Notes: generated from the sequence alone by a model not told the origin. Positions 11,855 to 24,964 are shown, numbered from the stretch's first letter. The stretch is DNA of 64,000 nucleotides from Microvelia longipes (GCA_018340805.1 JACMZG010001863.1:27016285-27080284); one strand, 5' to 3'. A program made the numbers and translations.

Positions 11855-12545
11855 AATTCTGGCGCGGTGGTCCGCATGTCGGCGAATTTCCTTTGATGCG
11901 TGTTCCGTGCTTCTTATATAAGTTTACAACTACTAAATAAATAATTTCCGGCGCGGTAGTCCGCTGTCGGGCGAATTTCATTTAGAATACGTGTTTCCGT
12001 GCTAAACAACCCATTTGCTTATGCAAGAACCATGCCCATTGCGTGGTTCCGGTTCATGCTTTAGAACCTAAGCAGTTACTCAATTGTCAAGCACTGCTCG
12101 TAACTCATTTTGTCTGTATTTTCCAAAGGAAATGCGCTAAAACCTTTAAAGATAACTGACTAAGCTTAAAGATAAGTAACTAAGCTTTAAGCTAGTGCAA
12201 ATAATAGAGCGTACTTCTAATTTTAGAGGCATAGTTTTGTGCAACCAACTGGATAGTTATGCGCATTTCCTTTGGAAAATACAGAAAAAATGAGTTACGA
12301 GCAGTGCTTGACAATTGAGTAACTGCTTAGGTTCTAAAGCATGAACCGGAACCACGCAATGGGCATGGTTCTTGCATAAGCAAAATGGGTTGTTTAGCAC
12401 GGAAACACGTATTCTAAATGAAATTCGCCCGACAGCGGACCACCACGCCGGAATTATTTATTTAGTAGTTGTAAACTTATATAAGAAGCACGGAAACACG
12501 CATCAAAGGAAATTCACCCGACATGCGGACCACCGCGCCAGAATT
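11855..12545. mobile_element. Large foldback palindrome (in copy A)
   Basis: The arms 11855 to about 12140 and about 12258 to 12545 are inverted copies around a unique centre of about 120 bp. Each arm contains two diverged direct copies of a GGCGCGGTGGTCCGC unit ending 'cgtgtttccgtgct' (near 11861 and 11953), separated by 'aagtttacaactactaaata'. The centre carries repeated 'taagcttaaagataa' and asymmetric unique sequence. Short open frames through it are by-products of the palindrome. Confidence 0.85.
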
Positions 12546-12955
12546 TTTTCACCCCACGTAGTTAAAAGTGCTATAGTTAAAATACTGCTCATTTTTGACA
12601 AATTTACGACAGCTAGACATGATTAATTTATATTTAAACGTCAATTACTTTTTGGTTAAATATATGGGATATACAGTAAATATATACAAATTACAGACTT
12701 TATTGGTATGGTAAGATTAGCATAAGTTATGATTTTAGGCCGCGCAAAGTGTAACCGGAGTCGCTGTTTCATATTGAAAAGACATCATCTATAATTATTT
12801 ATCCTGTATATAAAGGACCTGTCATAATATCAATGTCATGATGTTAATTAAATTTAATCCATACTCAATCCAACCAGTATCCATTATTCCGCCTTATCTT
12901 TGTTTGCACAGGCCTAGTTAATAAAAGCTTTGTGTTTTTTGAGGCCCATCACTAT
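12546..12955. other. Spacer, no gene seen
   Basis: AT-rich sequence without shared repeats or credible coding frames. Confidence 0.45.
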
Positions 12956-12964
12956 AATTTATAA

Positions 12965-13040
12965 ATATATATATATAATATATAGATATATATATATATA
13001 ATATATATATAATATAATTATATATATATATATCTATATA

Positions 13041-13078
<38 letters not shown>

Positions 13079-13143
13079 ATATATATATATTATATATAAG
13101 TTATTTTTAGAAAGAGGCTTCTGATCTGACAAGATTATATTTC
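12965..13143. repeat. TA tract plus 50-bp module, copy 1
   Basis: Interrupted (TA)n ending in 'taagttatttttagaaagag' and 'gcttctgatctgacaagatt'. The same 50 bases follow a second TA tract at 13351-13467. Confidence 0.75.
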
Positions 13144-13345
13144 TTCAGACTTACTTTGTAAGGTACTGGTGTAAAATAATTACCTGAAACAAAAGAAATA
13201 AAACTAGGATTAGGATGTAAAAGGAAAAAAGAACTTTTTAAACAAAAGGTATAAACGTAGACTTTTAGCTGAGATGTAACCTCATTTTGTTATACTTATT
13301 TATGAATGCAATTATTATTAATAAAATTATTACTATACGTACATG

Positions 13346-13350
<5 letters not shown>

Positions 13351-13376
<26 letters not shown>

Positions 13377-13467
13377 ATATATATATATATATAATATATA
13401 TATATATATATAATATATATATAAGTTATTTTTAGAAAGAGGCTTCTGATCTGACAAGATTATATTT
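13351..13467. repeat. TA tract plus 50-bp module, copy 2
   Basis: Second copy of the module at 13092-13143, identical to it from 'ataagttatttttag' to 'gattatatttc'. After that the two copies diverge sharply. Confidence 0.75.
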
Positions 13468-13469
13468 CC

Positions 13470-15144
13470 CCGCGTTCATTTTATATTTGACAACCTCATA
13501 TCTTTACTATAACCTTATTAAAATAAAATAATTAATTACATAAAACCTTGAATTTGAAAGCTTTTGTTGTTACAATTTACAAAGTCAAAAAGTCTTTCTT
13601 ATTCAATAAATTTCGTATAAAATGGCTCGTGTGGGTTGCAGTTGTGTTAAACGAATCATAAACCAGAAAATCTTGTTTTGAGTTAATTCCTTCTTTTGTC
13701 GGTTTTCTCCATTTGATTATGAGAAGTTTAATGCACTAAGACTTTTGGGTACTTGAATATGCAATTCAATATATGGAACGCAATACACATCCTGCTATGA
13801 TAATTTAAACCAATAAATTAATTGTAATCCTTCCGAGGAATTGTTTGATTAGGTACTATTGTTTACCTGTAGGAAATAAGTAGAGTTGGTAGTCTAATAC
13901 TAGTTTAAATTTATATATATTAGATTTACACCGTTTCCACCAAAAAGTTAACTGCATTTACCAAAAAATACCTAGATTATGGATGTTCTATGAAATTGTT
14001 ATTTACAGGACGCTAAAAAAAGATCAAGTAATAAAGATTACCGCGGAAGCCTACGCAGTTTATTATGATCAAGTAATATGTATACTAGGTTTCATGTGAT
14101 AAGTTTTTTCTTACGTAAACACAGAGTTACGACCATCATAGTATCTTGTCATATGTACTCAGACACACACAAAGAATATACTTTTTAGGTTCAGTTTCAA
14201 GTAAAATTTATGGATTTTGGTTGAAATTCTACTCTTCCTTTTTTTTCTATTTGGTTAAAGGTCTAAAAGAATAATCTATTTTGCTATTTCTCTACTGTTT
14301 GTCAATTATTTAGATTTTTCTAATAAGTAAAAACTAATATTAAACTCACGATTTTCATGATATTTTATTACTTATTAAATGCATTCAAACTTAGCGTACT
14401 TTACCTTTTATCAAGGCAATGCATATAGTTATTAGAAAGGGAAAATAGCTACTACGCTTTGCAAAGCCTACACCGCACTTTTTTAAGTTTGTTACTGAAT
14501 CTTTTTAATCTTTACCTTCGAGCTAAACTTTCCAATAATAATACCACTTACACGACTTCTTCTTATTACGAAATAGGGTTTTTAGAACTTTGTATTCGCA
14601 ACGGTACATTAAGTTTCCATGTGATCGCAACGAAAACTTAGATTATTATGCAGGTATATTAAATTTTAAAACTTAATAATTTTTTCGATCGCTTGAGGAA
14701 GAGATTGTATTCAATTTTTGAGCTTTCCTCTTTCGAGAAAAATTTAGGATTTATTTGGATAAATCAGAACATTATGGAATCCGATGAGGGTATGCCAGTT
14801 CATCTTGCTTAAAAAATAACTTTCAAATTTTTAGAAATATTATTAGGGATTTTTAAATATTTACCATTCTTTTAAAAAAATCTGTTGAAAAAAGTACACC
14901 TAGGTGGTAATAAGTCAAAACATCCAAAAATTGGATTAGAACAATATCCATCCGAATCCGACCTTATTCGTGCGAAAAATATTTTCACACAAAGTATTTT
15001 GTTTGACTAGGTTTGAAGAATGCATCCAGTGTCGTTAGATTTTGTTAATGATGTGTAACAAGATGCTTAATTTATTAAGCAGGATATCGAAAATCGGAAA
15101 AAACTTTACTTATTCTGGAAGACAATTTGAAAACGAGATAGGCT
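13470..15144. other. AT-rich spacer, no gene seen
   Basis: No exon with both splice sites, no long ORF and no shared repeat was recognised. Confidence 0.45.
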
Positions 15145-15475
15145 TGCAAAAATCGATCGAAAAATTCTTCCGCGTTTTATGAAATGACATTTTTCCTGTC
15201 ATTATTCCCGGTTAATGACATAACAAAATATTTTCCGCTATGTAGATTACACCCAAACATTGATTTTCGTTCCAAGTTTCAACTCCCTTGCATAAACATA
15301 CAAGGAGATACGATGTTAACTGACACACACACACATAAACACTCAGACTTACATACAGACTAACAAAACTTCTCAGGAGGTCGTTAAAGCAACTGAAATG
15401 AACGATTAAAAAGGTAAAATTATGGTTTATGTGCAAACACAATACTTTTCCTAAGTATAAATGAAGGAAAGTAAA
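15145..15475 (-). repeat. 5S-core repeat family, distal part only
   Basis: Family landmarks are present: 'ttccgcgttttatgaaatg', 'ggttaatgacataac', 'aagtttcaactcccttg', 'gagatacgatgttaactg', 'ctcaggagg' and 'gcaaacacaatacttttcc'. A 110-codon frame on the minus strand here is only the repeat read through. Confidence 0.75.
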
Positions 15476-15479
15476 AATC

Positions 15480-16867
15480 TTTTCACCCATACTCTTTGGG
15501 CTAATATACCTATTACTTTTATACCCAATTTCATGTGAATACAAATTTGTTTACGTTTTTATACCGTTTATTAGTAAAAGTTGTACTCTATACAAAAAAC
15601 TTTAATAATTTTAGTTATACTTCCTTATTGATTTCGTACTATTATATTACTATTAATAACTGCAATTAAAAACCTAGCATAAGATTTATTAGTTTATACT
15701 GTTATAAAAAGTTCATAGTTTATTTTTTCTTTATATAATATTATTTAAATTTTTATATATAAAGTGAAAGGAGATAATTATGCGTAAGGTCGAAATGCGA
15801 AGGTTCTACACTGCGGGGCAATATGGCTTTTATAAACATTGGCTTTTATACGTGATACTCTGACTGATACCTCTCTTATTTAATACGTTATCTTGTTGTA
15901 TATTGATGTGTATAAGGCTTGTTTATGTTTGTATCAGAGTGTGTAATAGTTAAATGTCAGATGAAAGTTAAATATTTATTTTAAATACTTCTATGTAAAT
16001 CTAGGCGCCAGATTCATAACATAAACCCTACTGCACATATTTGCATATTAATTTGTATGATATAATAAAAATTAAACTAATAAAACTCCAAGTCCTTGAA
16101 TGTACTCTGAATTCCCACAAGAGAAGATGTTTCACATTTTTTTCAGAAATCTTTTTTTAAAAGTTTTATATTCATAAGAAGAATCTCTTAATTCATCGTT
16201 ACTTCATTTTATGCAAATTATATTCGATTTTATTTGATTTGCTTTTTGGAATCAAACATGAAAATTGACACATGCATTAAGAACAAGACATTTCTTGCAT
16301 AAATTCATTTGTTTCAGTTTTATTTCATAATTTTAAAATACTTTGGTAGAGTTTTCTCATCTTTATTAGCTAATTCTCATGAAATATTGTCTTTCTTCAT
16401 CTTTAGCTGCCAATTTATTGTTGTTTTTATTTTGCATGACTCGTTTCTTCTTGTTTTTTCAGATATTGTTAAGTATTTTACTTTTTTTGCATACTAAAGA
16501 GTTTAATACAAAACCAAAGAGTTAATTTAATAATAAAATAGAGGATGCATAATATATTTGTATTATAGGTAAGCATAATAATTCCAAAAAGATTACTTTT
16601 ACTCTCTAAAAAGTCATAATCATCTCAGCAAGATCTGCTACTGGGCAAACCTTGTATCGTGATATTGCAAGACAGATTTTATCATATAACCTAATTGCTT
16701 ATAACGATTTTATCGTAAATGTGATTATCAATGGATAAAAAATCTCTAAAAAGTTACGGGTTATTTTAGATTCTAATGATTCATGTTAACTGTTTTTAAC
16801 AAAAAGATCTTACTAAGAAGCATTTATATATATACCTAGAGGAACAACCCTAGGGTAACATTACGGT
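15480..16867. other. AT-rich spacer, no gene seen
   Basis: Spacer composition throughout; no supported feature. Confidence 0.45.
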
Positions 16868-17115
16868 TTAGTTCTCAGATGGCGGCACTGTTCTAGCCTT
16901 AGTTGGCCTGCTAATTCTCATATTGCGGCATTGTTTTGATCTTAGTTGGCTGTTAATTCTCAGATGGTGGCACTGTTTTGGCCTGTTAATTCTCAGATGG
17001 TGGCACTGTTTTGGCCTGTTGATTCTCAGATGGTGGCACTGTTTAGATATTAGTTGGCTGTTAATTCTCAGATGGCGGCATCGTTTTTATCTTAATTGAT
17101 AGTCAATTTTCAGAA
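16868..17115. repeat. Minisatellite with long (42-43 bp) and short (33 bp) units
   Basis: The motif 'ctcagatggyggcactgttt' and its variants start near 16874, 16917, 16959, 16992, 17025, 17067 and 17109. Spacings are 43, 42, 33, 33, 42 and 42. Short units lack about nine bases around 'atcttagttg'. The last unit is the most diverged. Confidence 0.85.
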
Positions 17116-17290
17116 AGCGCAACAGGCCTGAAACCAGAAGCTACAGGTCCCAGGGGGGCCCTGCTCCCCCTAGGAATATTTTGCCTCCTCTGACAAAGTA
17201 GTTTTCAGCGAAATCCCTAGAAGGTTTTCACCATCGCCCACTCTGAGATCAGTTTCGCCTTCCCCTCCCCCTTATTAGTGTTGGCTGGCC
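17116..17290. other. GC-rich island after the minisatellite
   Basis: About 175 bases much richer in GC than the surroundings. It contains AGGGGG...CCCCCT around 'gccctgct' that can pair, and C-rich runs. No frame stays open and no splice sites fit. It is probably the end of an unidentified repeat that also contains the minisatellite. Confidence 0.4.
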
Positions 17291-17316
17291 TATTTTATAT
17301 CACGAGTTTATACGTA

Positions 17317-17351
17317 CTCCTTGATATTACTATCACAATAATATCAAGGAG
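17317..17351. other. Perfect 13-bp hairpin
   Basis: CTCCTTGATATTA, a 9-base loop (ctatcacaa), then TAATATCAAGGAG. No coding gene ends here and no T run follows, so it is not a recognisable terminator. Confidence 0.65.
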
Positions 17352-17686
17352 CTTTGCGTCTTTATGAAGGATTGAGTTTTGCTTAAGTATGAAGGATTGA
17401 TTTAATCCTTCATCTAAAAAACCGTTTTAAGAGTTTAAAATTTGATTTATTTTAAAGCTTATACTATATTTGCATACTTCATGCTACAGGGCATCAATAA
17501 CTTGAAAAACTATAAGATTAGACTCAATATAAAATCGCGTAGAGTTAGTTATCGGTAATATTTTCAAACAGTTTAACTCTAATCTCATAGTTGTATTTGT
17601 ATAACACATATAAAATGTTTAATACCATTGTTTATTAAAATACAGTAGTTATTGGCAAAAAAGTAGTAAACATTGATATTATTAAC

Positions 17687-17745
17687 AGTATATAACAGTT
17701 ATATAAATAGTATATAACAGTTATATAAATAGTATATAACAGTAT
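17687..17745. repeat. 22-bp tandem repeat
   Basis: 'agtatataacagttatataa' plus 'at', in about 2.6 copies starting at 17687, 17709 and 17731. Confidence 0.85.
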
Positions 17746-18054
17746 TATAAAATGATTATAATACCTTTGTAGCATGAAAACGTTGTTTGTAATTATCTTT
17801 CAAATCAACAAAGAATGCCCAAGCTTAAGTATTCTTTATTTAGTTTAAGTATTTAATGTTGAAGTAGTTTTTAAGAATTCTATATGAACTTAAATTATTA
17901 TCGAATAAGTTCTAATAAGCCGAGAATGTTACCTTTTATGATTTCTCAAGTTGCCCTTGGTTTGTAAGTTAAACAAAGCCGCCTTAATGTTTTATGTAAA
18001 TGACAAAGTCAGAAATACTAAGCGTTATAAACCTTAATGGAATTATTTTTAAAC

Positions 18055-18775
18055 CATTTACAAAAATCGTGTGCGGAATACATCGGAACTTATCCCTAAC
18101 ACATCGGATTCGCTACGCTTATCCTGCCTACTTCGGACTCGCTTCACTCGTCCTCATATCGTATAATTACATTAATTACATTAGATAATTAACAACGGTC
18201 ACGGATCCAGGCACTGACCTCGCTTGATGCTACTTAACTTTTACCGTATTGTAAAGAATCTTAGTATACTTATTTATTACGTAAAAGGATACACTTGTGC
18301 CAATTTTCAGCTTAATGACATAATTTTTTGTTTTTTTTTGCATTTTTTAAAAAGCGTATACAAAACATTCGATTAAAACTAAACTAATGCTGATAACGTG
18401 ATATAACTTGTTAGATATGTTGTTCTTATACATGCGTGCCAAATCTTAAACTGATCCACACAATTTTCCGCTTTTTATTAATTTTCGGAATTTTTGCTGA
18501 GTAATTATCGCGGATTAGTGACGTCATACAAAAATATTATCCGGACAGGACAATTAGACCTAAAGATTTATGTTTGTATCAAGTTTCATCTCTTTTACAA
18601 AAATACACTGGGAGATAGGATGATAACAGACATACATATACAGACAGACAACTTAGTGAAAACGATTTAGGAGATCTCAATAACATCTGAAACGGATAAT
18701 TCCAGGGACAACCCGGTTTTGAATGTTTTTGCAAACACAATACTTCTCCTTTATACTACAAAAGGAAAAATGAAT
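18055..18775 (-). repeat. 5S-core repeat family, near-complete copy
   Basis: On the plus strand it reads: head ('cacatcggattcgctacgct', 'cggactcgcttcactcg'); 5S-like core in antisense (about 18193-18245); linker ('ggatacacttgtgccaa', 'cattcgattaaaact'); TGACGTCA at 18520-18527; and the distal part ending 'gcaaacacaatacttctcc'. The extreme head (gggtacggggtacc) is lost. A 62-codon frame starting at 18000 overlaps the head and is not a gene. Confidence 0.85.
18193..18245 (-). pseudogene. 5S rRNA-like core (repeat-borne)
   Basis: The minus strand resembles the 3' half of 5S rRNA: AAGTTAAGTAGCATC near the conserved 'AAGCWGCGTC', then GTCAGTGCCTGGATCC for 'GTTAGTACTTGGATGG', then GTGACCG. Diverged and embedded in a dispersed repeat, so not a functional 5S gene. 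Confidence 0.7.
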
Positions 18776-19355
18776 TCCTTTTATTTTTTGAAATAATGAA
18801 AATTAGAATGACTGCCAAGTATAACATGACATTGTTGTTATTATATTTGGTTATTTATACTTTCTATAGGCGAGTGAAGCGAGTCGTTTGTTAGCCTTTT
18901 TATTTACGTCCTTCGTATTAGCTTACTTTTATATTTTAAGACATTAAAGGAGAGACTAAAGTGATAGTATAAGTAATATTATTTTTATTTTAAGCAATTT
19001 GTTACAATCTGGTGACGAGGGAAGAGAATGAAAAAGTACGAAAACTAAATTATTATTGTAAATTGAAAGAACATAATAGATTTAAATATTTATAGCAATT
19101 GACTGAAATCACAAAATTTTTGTATGCGGATGATATACCAGGATTCATAATTATTTTTTCTGCACTAAACATAAAGCATATATTTTTTACTTAAATGACG
19201 TCAATTTTTATGCGTCTGACAGAGTGTCAATCACTTTTTTTAACTTTTTAAAGTTATAAAACTGTTATTTTCTCCTTATAATTAATTTTAAAAGGGAGTT
19301 GTATAAGGTCGATGATCTTGATGATGCGGATACAACCAAGAGACATTTCTTTCAG
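18776..19355. other. AT-rich spacer
   Basis: No gene seen. 'ggcgagtgaagcgagtcg' near 18871 echoes the head of the 5S-core family but is too short to call a copy. Confidence 0.4.
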
Positions 19356-19359
19356 TCTA

Positions 19360-19730
19360 CCTTGTTTGTCTTCTTCTTAGATGAGCTTTGTTCCTGTGTC
19401 TTTTTTTTAATATAAAACATTAAAATGTCTTTCAAATATTCAAAAATGCAGAACTAAGGCTGGTATGTGGCTGGCGCTAACATACCAAGAACACTATGCT
19501 ACGTACACGATTAGAAATGATTCATTATACAATAAGAAGTAGACAATCCAAGATTTACAATCTAAAATTATTTTACAACTAAAATCAATTCACATTATTG
19601 ATAATTAACATAATATTTAGGTATTTTAAGTAGTATAGGGGGCATTGACTTATCATAAAAATTGTAATAATAGTCTTCAGATTTCGACTTCACAGCGTGG
19701 AAGGAAAGGGTTGATTGTTGAATAAATCAA
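19360..19730 (+). repeat. 370-bp dispersed repeat R, copy 2
   Basis: Collinear with 8310-8690 in the same orientation, with small indels. 'aggctggtatgtggctggc' is an insertion relative to copy 1. No conserved open frame. Confidence 0.75.
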
Positions 19731-19984
19731 ACTTTATAAAACTTAAATCCGAAACATCAAACTAATGCTCTCATCTTAAACTTCAAACTTAAAAGTAAAC
19801 AGGCGTTTCGCGGTTTGTTTTTGAACTTAAATCACTCGAGAACTGTGCTCGTAAAATTAGTGGTTAATGTTGATTGATTGATTGAACTTGCTGGATTGAA
19901 ACACTTAAAACTATCCCTAGAAATTATTTTAAACACACAAAAGTGAAACAGCAGTTCCTATATTAAAATATTTACAAAATTCGG

Positions 19985-20255
19985 TTTGAGGGGGTACTTT
20001 GGAATATTTTTACACCACATCTGATTCGATACGCTCATTCTCACTACAAAATTTCGGACTTGCTTCGCGTCGACCTCAGATAGTATTTGTTCATTTCCCG
20101 CCGTCACCCATCTAGACACTGACTTTGATGCTGTTTAACATTTATGATCCAACAAAAACTGTAGATATATTAAAACGAAACTTACTAAATTTATTTATTA
20201 CATAAAGGGCTATATTTGTACTAAATTTCAACTCAATGCATTTTTTTTTTCGATT
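19985..20255 (-). repeat. 5S-core repeat family, head and core
   Basis: Head ('cacatctgattcgatacgc', 'cggacttgcttcgcgtcg'), then a 5S-like core at about 20095-20175 that extends further into the 5S 5' half than most copies ('tgatccaacaaaaactgta' against 'tgatcggacgagaaccgatg'). The distal part is missing after 'gtactaaatttcaactca'. Confidence 0.8.
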
Positions 20256-21435
20256 GTTTACAATGATTTAAAAAACATGGTATGCTTTTTTATTACATAA
20301 AGTGATGTACTTCTACTAATTTTTTTGACCTAACTGTAACACTTCATGCTTCAATTTAATTGTTTAAAGTTAGTATGAATAGTAACACTATCACCATTTT
20401 TAGGTAAAAGTGACGAACATGTAATTTATTATTTGTGCTTTACAGGTTCGACTTACTAAGAGAAGAGACCATTTTCAAAAATGTAGGTCAATTTAGTTTT
20501 CTCTTAATTTGTTAGGTATTTAATGTTGGCACATCTGCAATGTTTCCTCCGGTATATGCTGTGGAGATTATATTATACAGGGAGAAATAATAGATCTTCT
20601 AGGAAGTAGGCCTCATTTTTAGGATCTCTTTATTGTTTTTTTAAAATAGATCATATAGTTCTATAGAACCTTACTTTTTTGTTTCATTTGTTTGGTTTAA
20701 CTATTTTGTTTCTAATCCAAAGAAGAGCCAAGACTTATTATATGTTTATATAGCATTAACTAGATACAAAATTTGCTCTACTGTAAGACTAACCTTCCTA
20801 CTGTTAAAAATATAAGACAAATCCGTACAGATATAATTTAATACTAGCTATTTTTGACGGTTCATTTAGGGTTAGGAATCTTGTCTTTTACCTGATATCC
20901 CACACTCTAGGAACCGCATGCTTAATATCTTTTTTTTTAGGCAGGCTCTTACAAAGTTTTTCACCTCCCCCCCCCTGCATTTATTAATTTCGAAGACTTT
21001 GACCAGAATCACTTCTAGATTGCTTAATTGTCAGCTTCACGTGCAAATAATTACACGACGGCATCGCTTCGGGAGTACCGAGACCATCCAAGAATATTCT
21101 TTATAACGTTTACTTAAATAACCTTTGTTCGTTGAGGTCATGACCCGTTCTTTTATCTCAATCTTCTCATATTATTATTTAACATTTATCCATTATTTTT
21201 AGTTTAAAATAGCTTCTAAGTGTTAAATTTTAAAATTTCGTTAAAACAACAAATATACGGCTGCAGTTATTAAATAGCAGTTTAAAGCAATTACTTATCA
21301 CATAGACCTAACTGTAAGTAATTGCAGGTTTTAAAGGTTAATACATTAACATTCCTTTGCATCATTTTCTTAAAATTTGACTAGGATTGCATAAAATGTA
21401 AAAAATGTGACTTGTAATTATGTATTGCTCGAGAA
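20256..21435. other. AT-rich spacer, no gene seen
   Basis: Contains a C run (about 20968-20976). No supported exon or repeat. Confidence 0.4.
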
Positions 21436-21439
21436 AAGA

Positions 21440-21770
21440 GAAAAAATCGGGTATGAGTTACCTCGGAATTTTTCATCACCGCAACGGATTCTCTACGCTC
21501 ATCCTCTCTAATTCAATCTCGCTTTACTCGTCCTCAAAATATACTATTTGCCAAATTTATACTGCAGCACGTCCTCATATTAGTTTATTCCCAGCAGTCA
21601 CCCATCCTAGCACTTACCTAGCTCGATGCTGCTTAACTTTTATGATAAAGAACTCTTGATGTAAACGAAAGTAGTATACTTATTTATTACGGGATACACT
21701 ATTACCAAATTTCAAATCAGTTAAATTATATACCAATTTTTCACCATTTTTTCAGGAAAAAAATGAGTTT
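21440..21770 (-). repeat. 5S-core repeat family, head and core
   Basis: Head 'aaaatcgggtatgagttacc' through 'tctctacgctcatcctctct', a partly duplicated head segment, then the antisense 5S core at about 21588-21652 ('cccagcagtcacccatcc', 'gctcgatgctgcttaactt') and the linker to 'ttcaaatcagttaaatta'. A plus-strand open frame across it is incidental. Confidence 0.85.
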
Positions 21771-21820
21771 ATGAGGTTAGGGATATTTAGGGGGGCTTAC
21801 TGATCACGAATATATACATT

Positions 21821-22270
<450 letters not shown>

Positions 22271-22439
22271 GAAAAAGTAAAATCTTTAAACGATGAGTTT
22301 TAAAAATAACTTCTCAAAATCTGAATTTCTAAAATTTTAGATAGAAAATTATGAAAGTCATTGGTACTATAGGGAATTTTTGAAATAAATATAAGCACAT
22401 CAAATTAGGGATTTGAAAGGAGAGATACTCACACATTAA

Positions 22440-22632
<193 letters not shown>

Positions 22633-22678
22633 AATCATACATCTTTCTGAGCCAAAACTTTATAAATTACCCTCCTTT

Positions 22679-22681
<3 letters not shown>

Positions 22682-22744
<63 letters not shown>

Positions 22745-22745
22745 G
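22682..22745. repeat. TA microsatellite
   Basis: (TA)n with one break. Confidence 0.9.
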
Positions 22746-22749
22746 TATA

Positions 22750-23685
22750 TAAATTCAAGAAAATATTTTGATTATTAGAAATGAATTTTAAATTGATCTA
22801 TTTTCTCTTCTAAGAATAATAAAATATTTATAAATTTATAATGAAAGTATTTTATAGTCTAAATGTATTGTATGTTTATTTTTATGTTCTTTTATTTTTC
22901 ATTGGCACATCTCATTGAAATTCAGACCTACTTAAACCTTATCTGATTCACATTGAAATGTCTATTTTTATTCCTTTTGCTAATAGTAGATAAGAGCATA
23001 ACTGAAAATGCACTTTTACATTTAGAAAAAGCCAAAAAAAAATCTTTAGACAAATGCATCTTTGCATTTAAGTGTGCGAAACGCCTTAAGGCTGAATTGT
23101 ATTATTAAAAATATAAAAGAACTAGTTAAAAAAATATTTGATGAGTAAAAGATTAAAAAAAAAGAAAAAACATGATAATTGTAGCGTTTCTTTCCATCCG
23201 GATTTTATTAACCTTTCTCCTTTCTTACTTATACTTTTGTAATTTTGAAGTGATCAATCATTAATAGTTTTACTAAAAACCCGTTAATTAAATTATAAAA
23301 CAAAGAAATTAATAAGAAGAGTGAAAACTAAGTCAGTAGAACTGCAAAGGATTGGTAATTAAAACGAAAAGTGGATTAAAAATCAAGATAAGATTAAAAA
23401 TATAACGAAAATTCCTCTTAAATAAGGAAGTATTAAACAGTTGGAGGATTATTAAGAAAATTGTAATAAAAATAGTTTTCTAAGGATTTAATAAGAAGTA
23501 CATCTAGATTAAACTAAAGCTTATTGTATAGTTTGTAATAATAATAATAATAATTATAAAAAATAACTGAAACACAATTGTCTTAGACATAGTAAAAAAA
23601 AATTTAAATGTATTTCCTACAGTGTCTTTTAACGATTTTTTAAAGAAAACTAAGGTAGTGCAATAATTTATAAAAAAAGATAATA
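22750..23685. other. AT-rich spacer, no gene seen
   Basis: A-rich sequence with no supported feature. Confidence 0.45.
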
Positions 23686-23689
23686 AAAA

Positions 23690-23765
23690 ATCAGGTACGG
23701 GGTACCTCGGAACTATTTATCACCACTACTTCGTAGTAGAGTCGCTCGTCCTTAATATAAAAATA
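23690..23765 (-). repeat. 5S-core repeat family, head only
   Basis: 'aaaaatcaggtacggggtac' and 'ctcggaactatttatcacc' then 'agtcgctcgtcc'. Truncated after the head. Confidence 0.75.
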
Positions 23766-24134
23766 TAAGATTTTTTTAAGATTTTTATATAAGAATATAA
23801 AAATCACCTAATGTCATGGAGATATATTACTAGAGTATGGGTATACTAGAGTATACTAGACTATGGGTTAAATTTTAAAACATCGAAAATGTAACCAGGC
23901 CTGACTACCTAATCAACATAATCAAATAATCAGAACAAAATTACAATAATTACGATAAAAAAAATACATATAAAAACTCAATAAATATGCGGGAAGCCGA
24001 AATGAATTGATTTATTATAACATTAAATTACTCTTAAATGAGGTTTCAATGAGGTTACACAGAGAGCCCTAAAAAGATGTTTTAGATCTTTCAATGTATG
24101 AGATAGGTTATGCCCACTCTAGTATATATCTCTA

Positions 24135-24850
24135 TGCCTAATGTATATTGCAATAGGTCTTTGGACTCGCTTCGGCGGTCACCCATACAGGTGCAAAAAC
24201 TGTAGATATATTCGTTGATATACTGGCCGTGTTAAGAAGCTTAACTTACTTAAACTTGACTTAACGCACTTAAATTTATTTATAATATAAGGGATACACT
24301 TGTGCCAAATTTCAACTGATTTTTAACTATTTAAAAAAATACATAAACGTATACGTCATTCATTACCCATGAAATTAGGAACAATGCTGTTCTTATATAT
24401 CACTAGATGCGTACAAATTTTCAAATCGATCTAAACATTTTTTTACGCTTTTGTAAATCATCGGAATGTTTGTTGATTCATTATTAACTGTTAATGACGT
24501 CTTAAAAATATAATTTTGTTGTAAAAAATAATTTCGATAAGTATAACAAAAAATTAAATTTGGAGTTATAGGAGTCCATTCGAGCTTTAGAAATCAGTGG
24601 TGTTGAGTACAATTTACCCAAATGTTCTTTTCCAAAGATTGATTATTGTACTAACATACACAACTCTCTAGCATAAAAACACTGGGAGCTACGATAACAA
24701 CGTTGACACATACATATTGAAGCAAAACAATTGTGATATCCACTCAGGAGGTCTCAAAAACACCTAAAGGGATAATTCAGGTGAAATCCCGTTTTCGTAT
24801 TTTGAGTGCAGAGACAATACTTTTCCTATATACCCACGGTACAAACGAGA
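24135..24850 (-). repeat. 5S-core repeat family, copy with deleted core and internal insertion
   Basis: Starts at 'tttggactcgcttcggcgg' running straight into 'tcacccatacaggtg' (core shortened), then 'aaactgtagatatattcg', 'gatacacttgtgccaaa', a TGACGTC near 24494 and the distal part to 'caatacttttcctatatac'. About 110 extra bases interrupt the distal module (see 24554-24960). Confidence 0.7.
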
Positions 24851-24960
24851 CGAATTAATAATTAAATTTTGAGTTTCAGGAGTCCATCCGAGCTTTAGAA
24901 ATAGGTGGTGTTCTTTTGATAAAATTTACCCATATGTTACCCATACTGTTCTTTTCAAAA
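24554..24960 (+). repeat. Direct duplication of about 90 bp inside and after a 5S-core copy
   Basis: 24554-24645 and 24865-24960 share 'ggagtccattcgagctttag' / 'ggagtccatccgagctttag', 'aaatcagtggtg' / 'aaataggtggtg' and 'atttaccca..tgttcttttc'. One copy interrupts the 5S-core repeat and the other lies just beyond its end. Confidence 0.65.
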
Positions 24961-24964
24961 TTAA

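Noticed and set aside
12372..12626. 84-codon ORF
   Set aside because: Runs through the right arm of the foldback palindrome; no homologue, product of the repeat.
15212..15544. 110-codon minus-strand ORF
   Set aside because: Lies inside a distal copy of the 5S-core repeat and is not conserved in other copies.
16560..16640. Possible third copy of dispersed repeat P ('ttactctctaaaaagt')
   Set aside because: Only about 15 bases match; expected by chance in AT-rich sequence.
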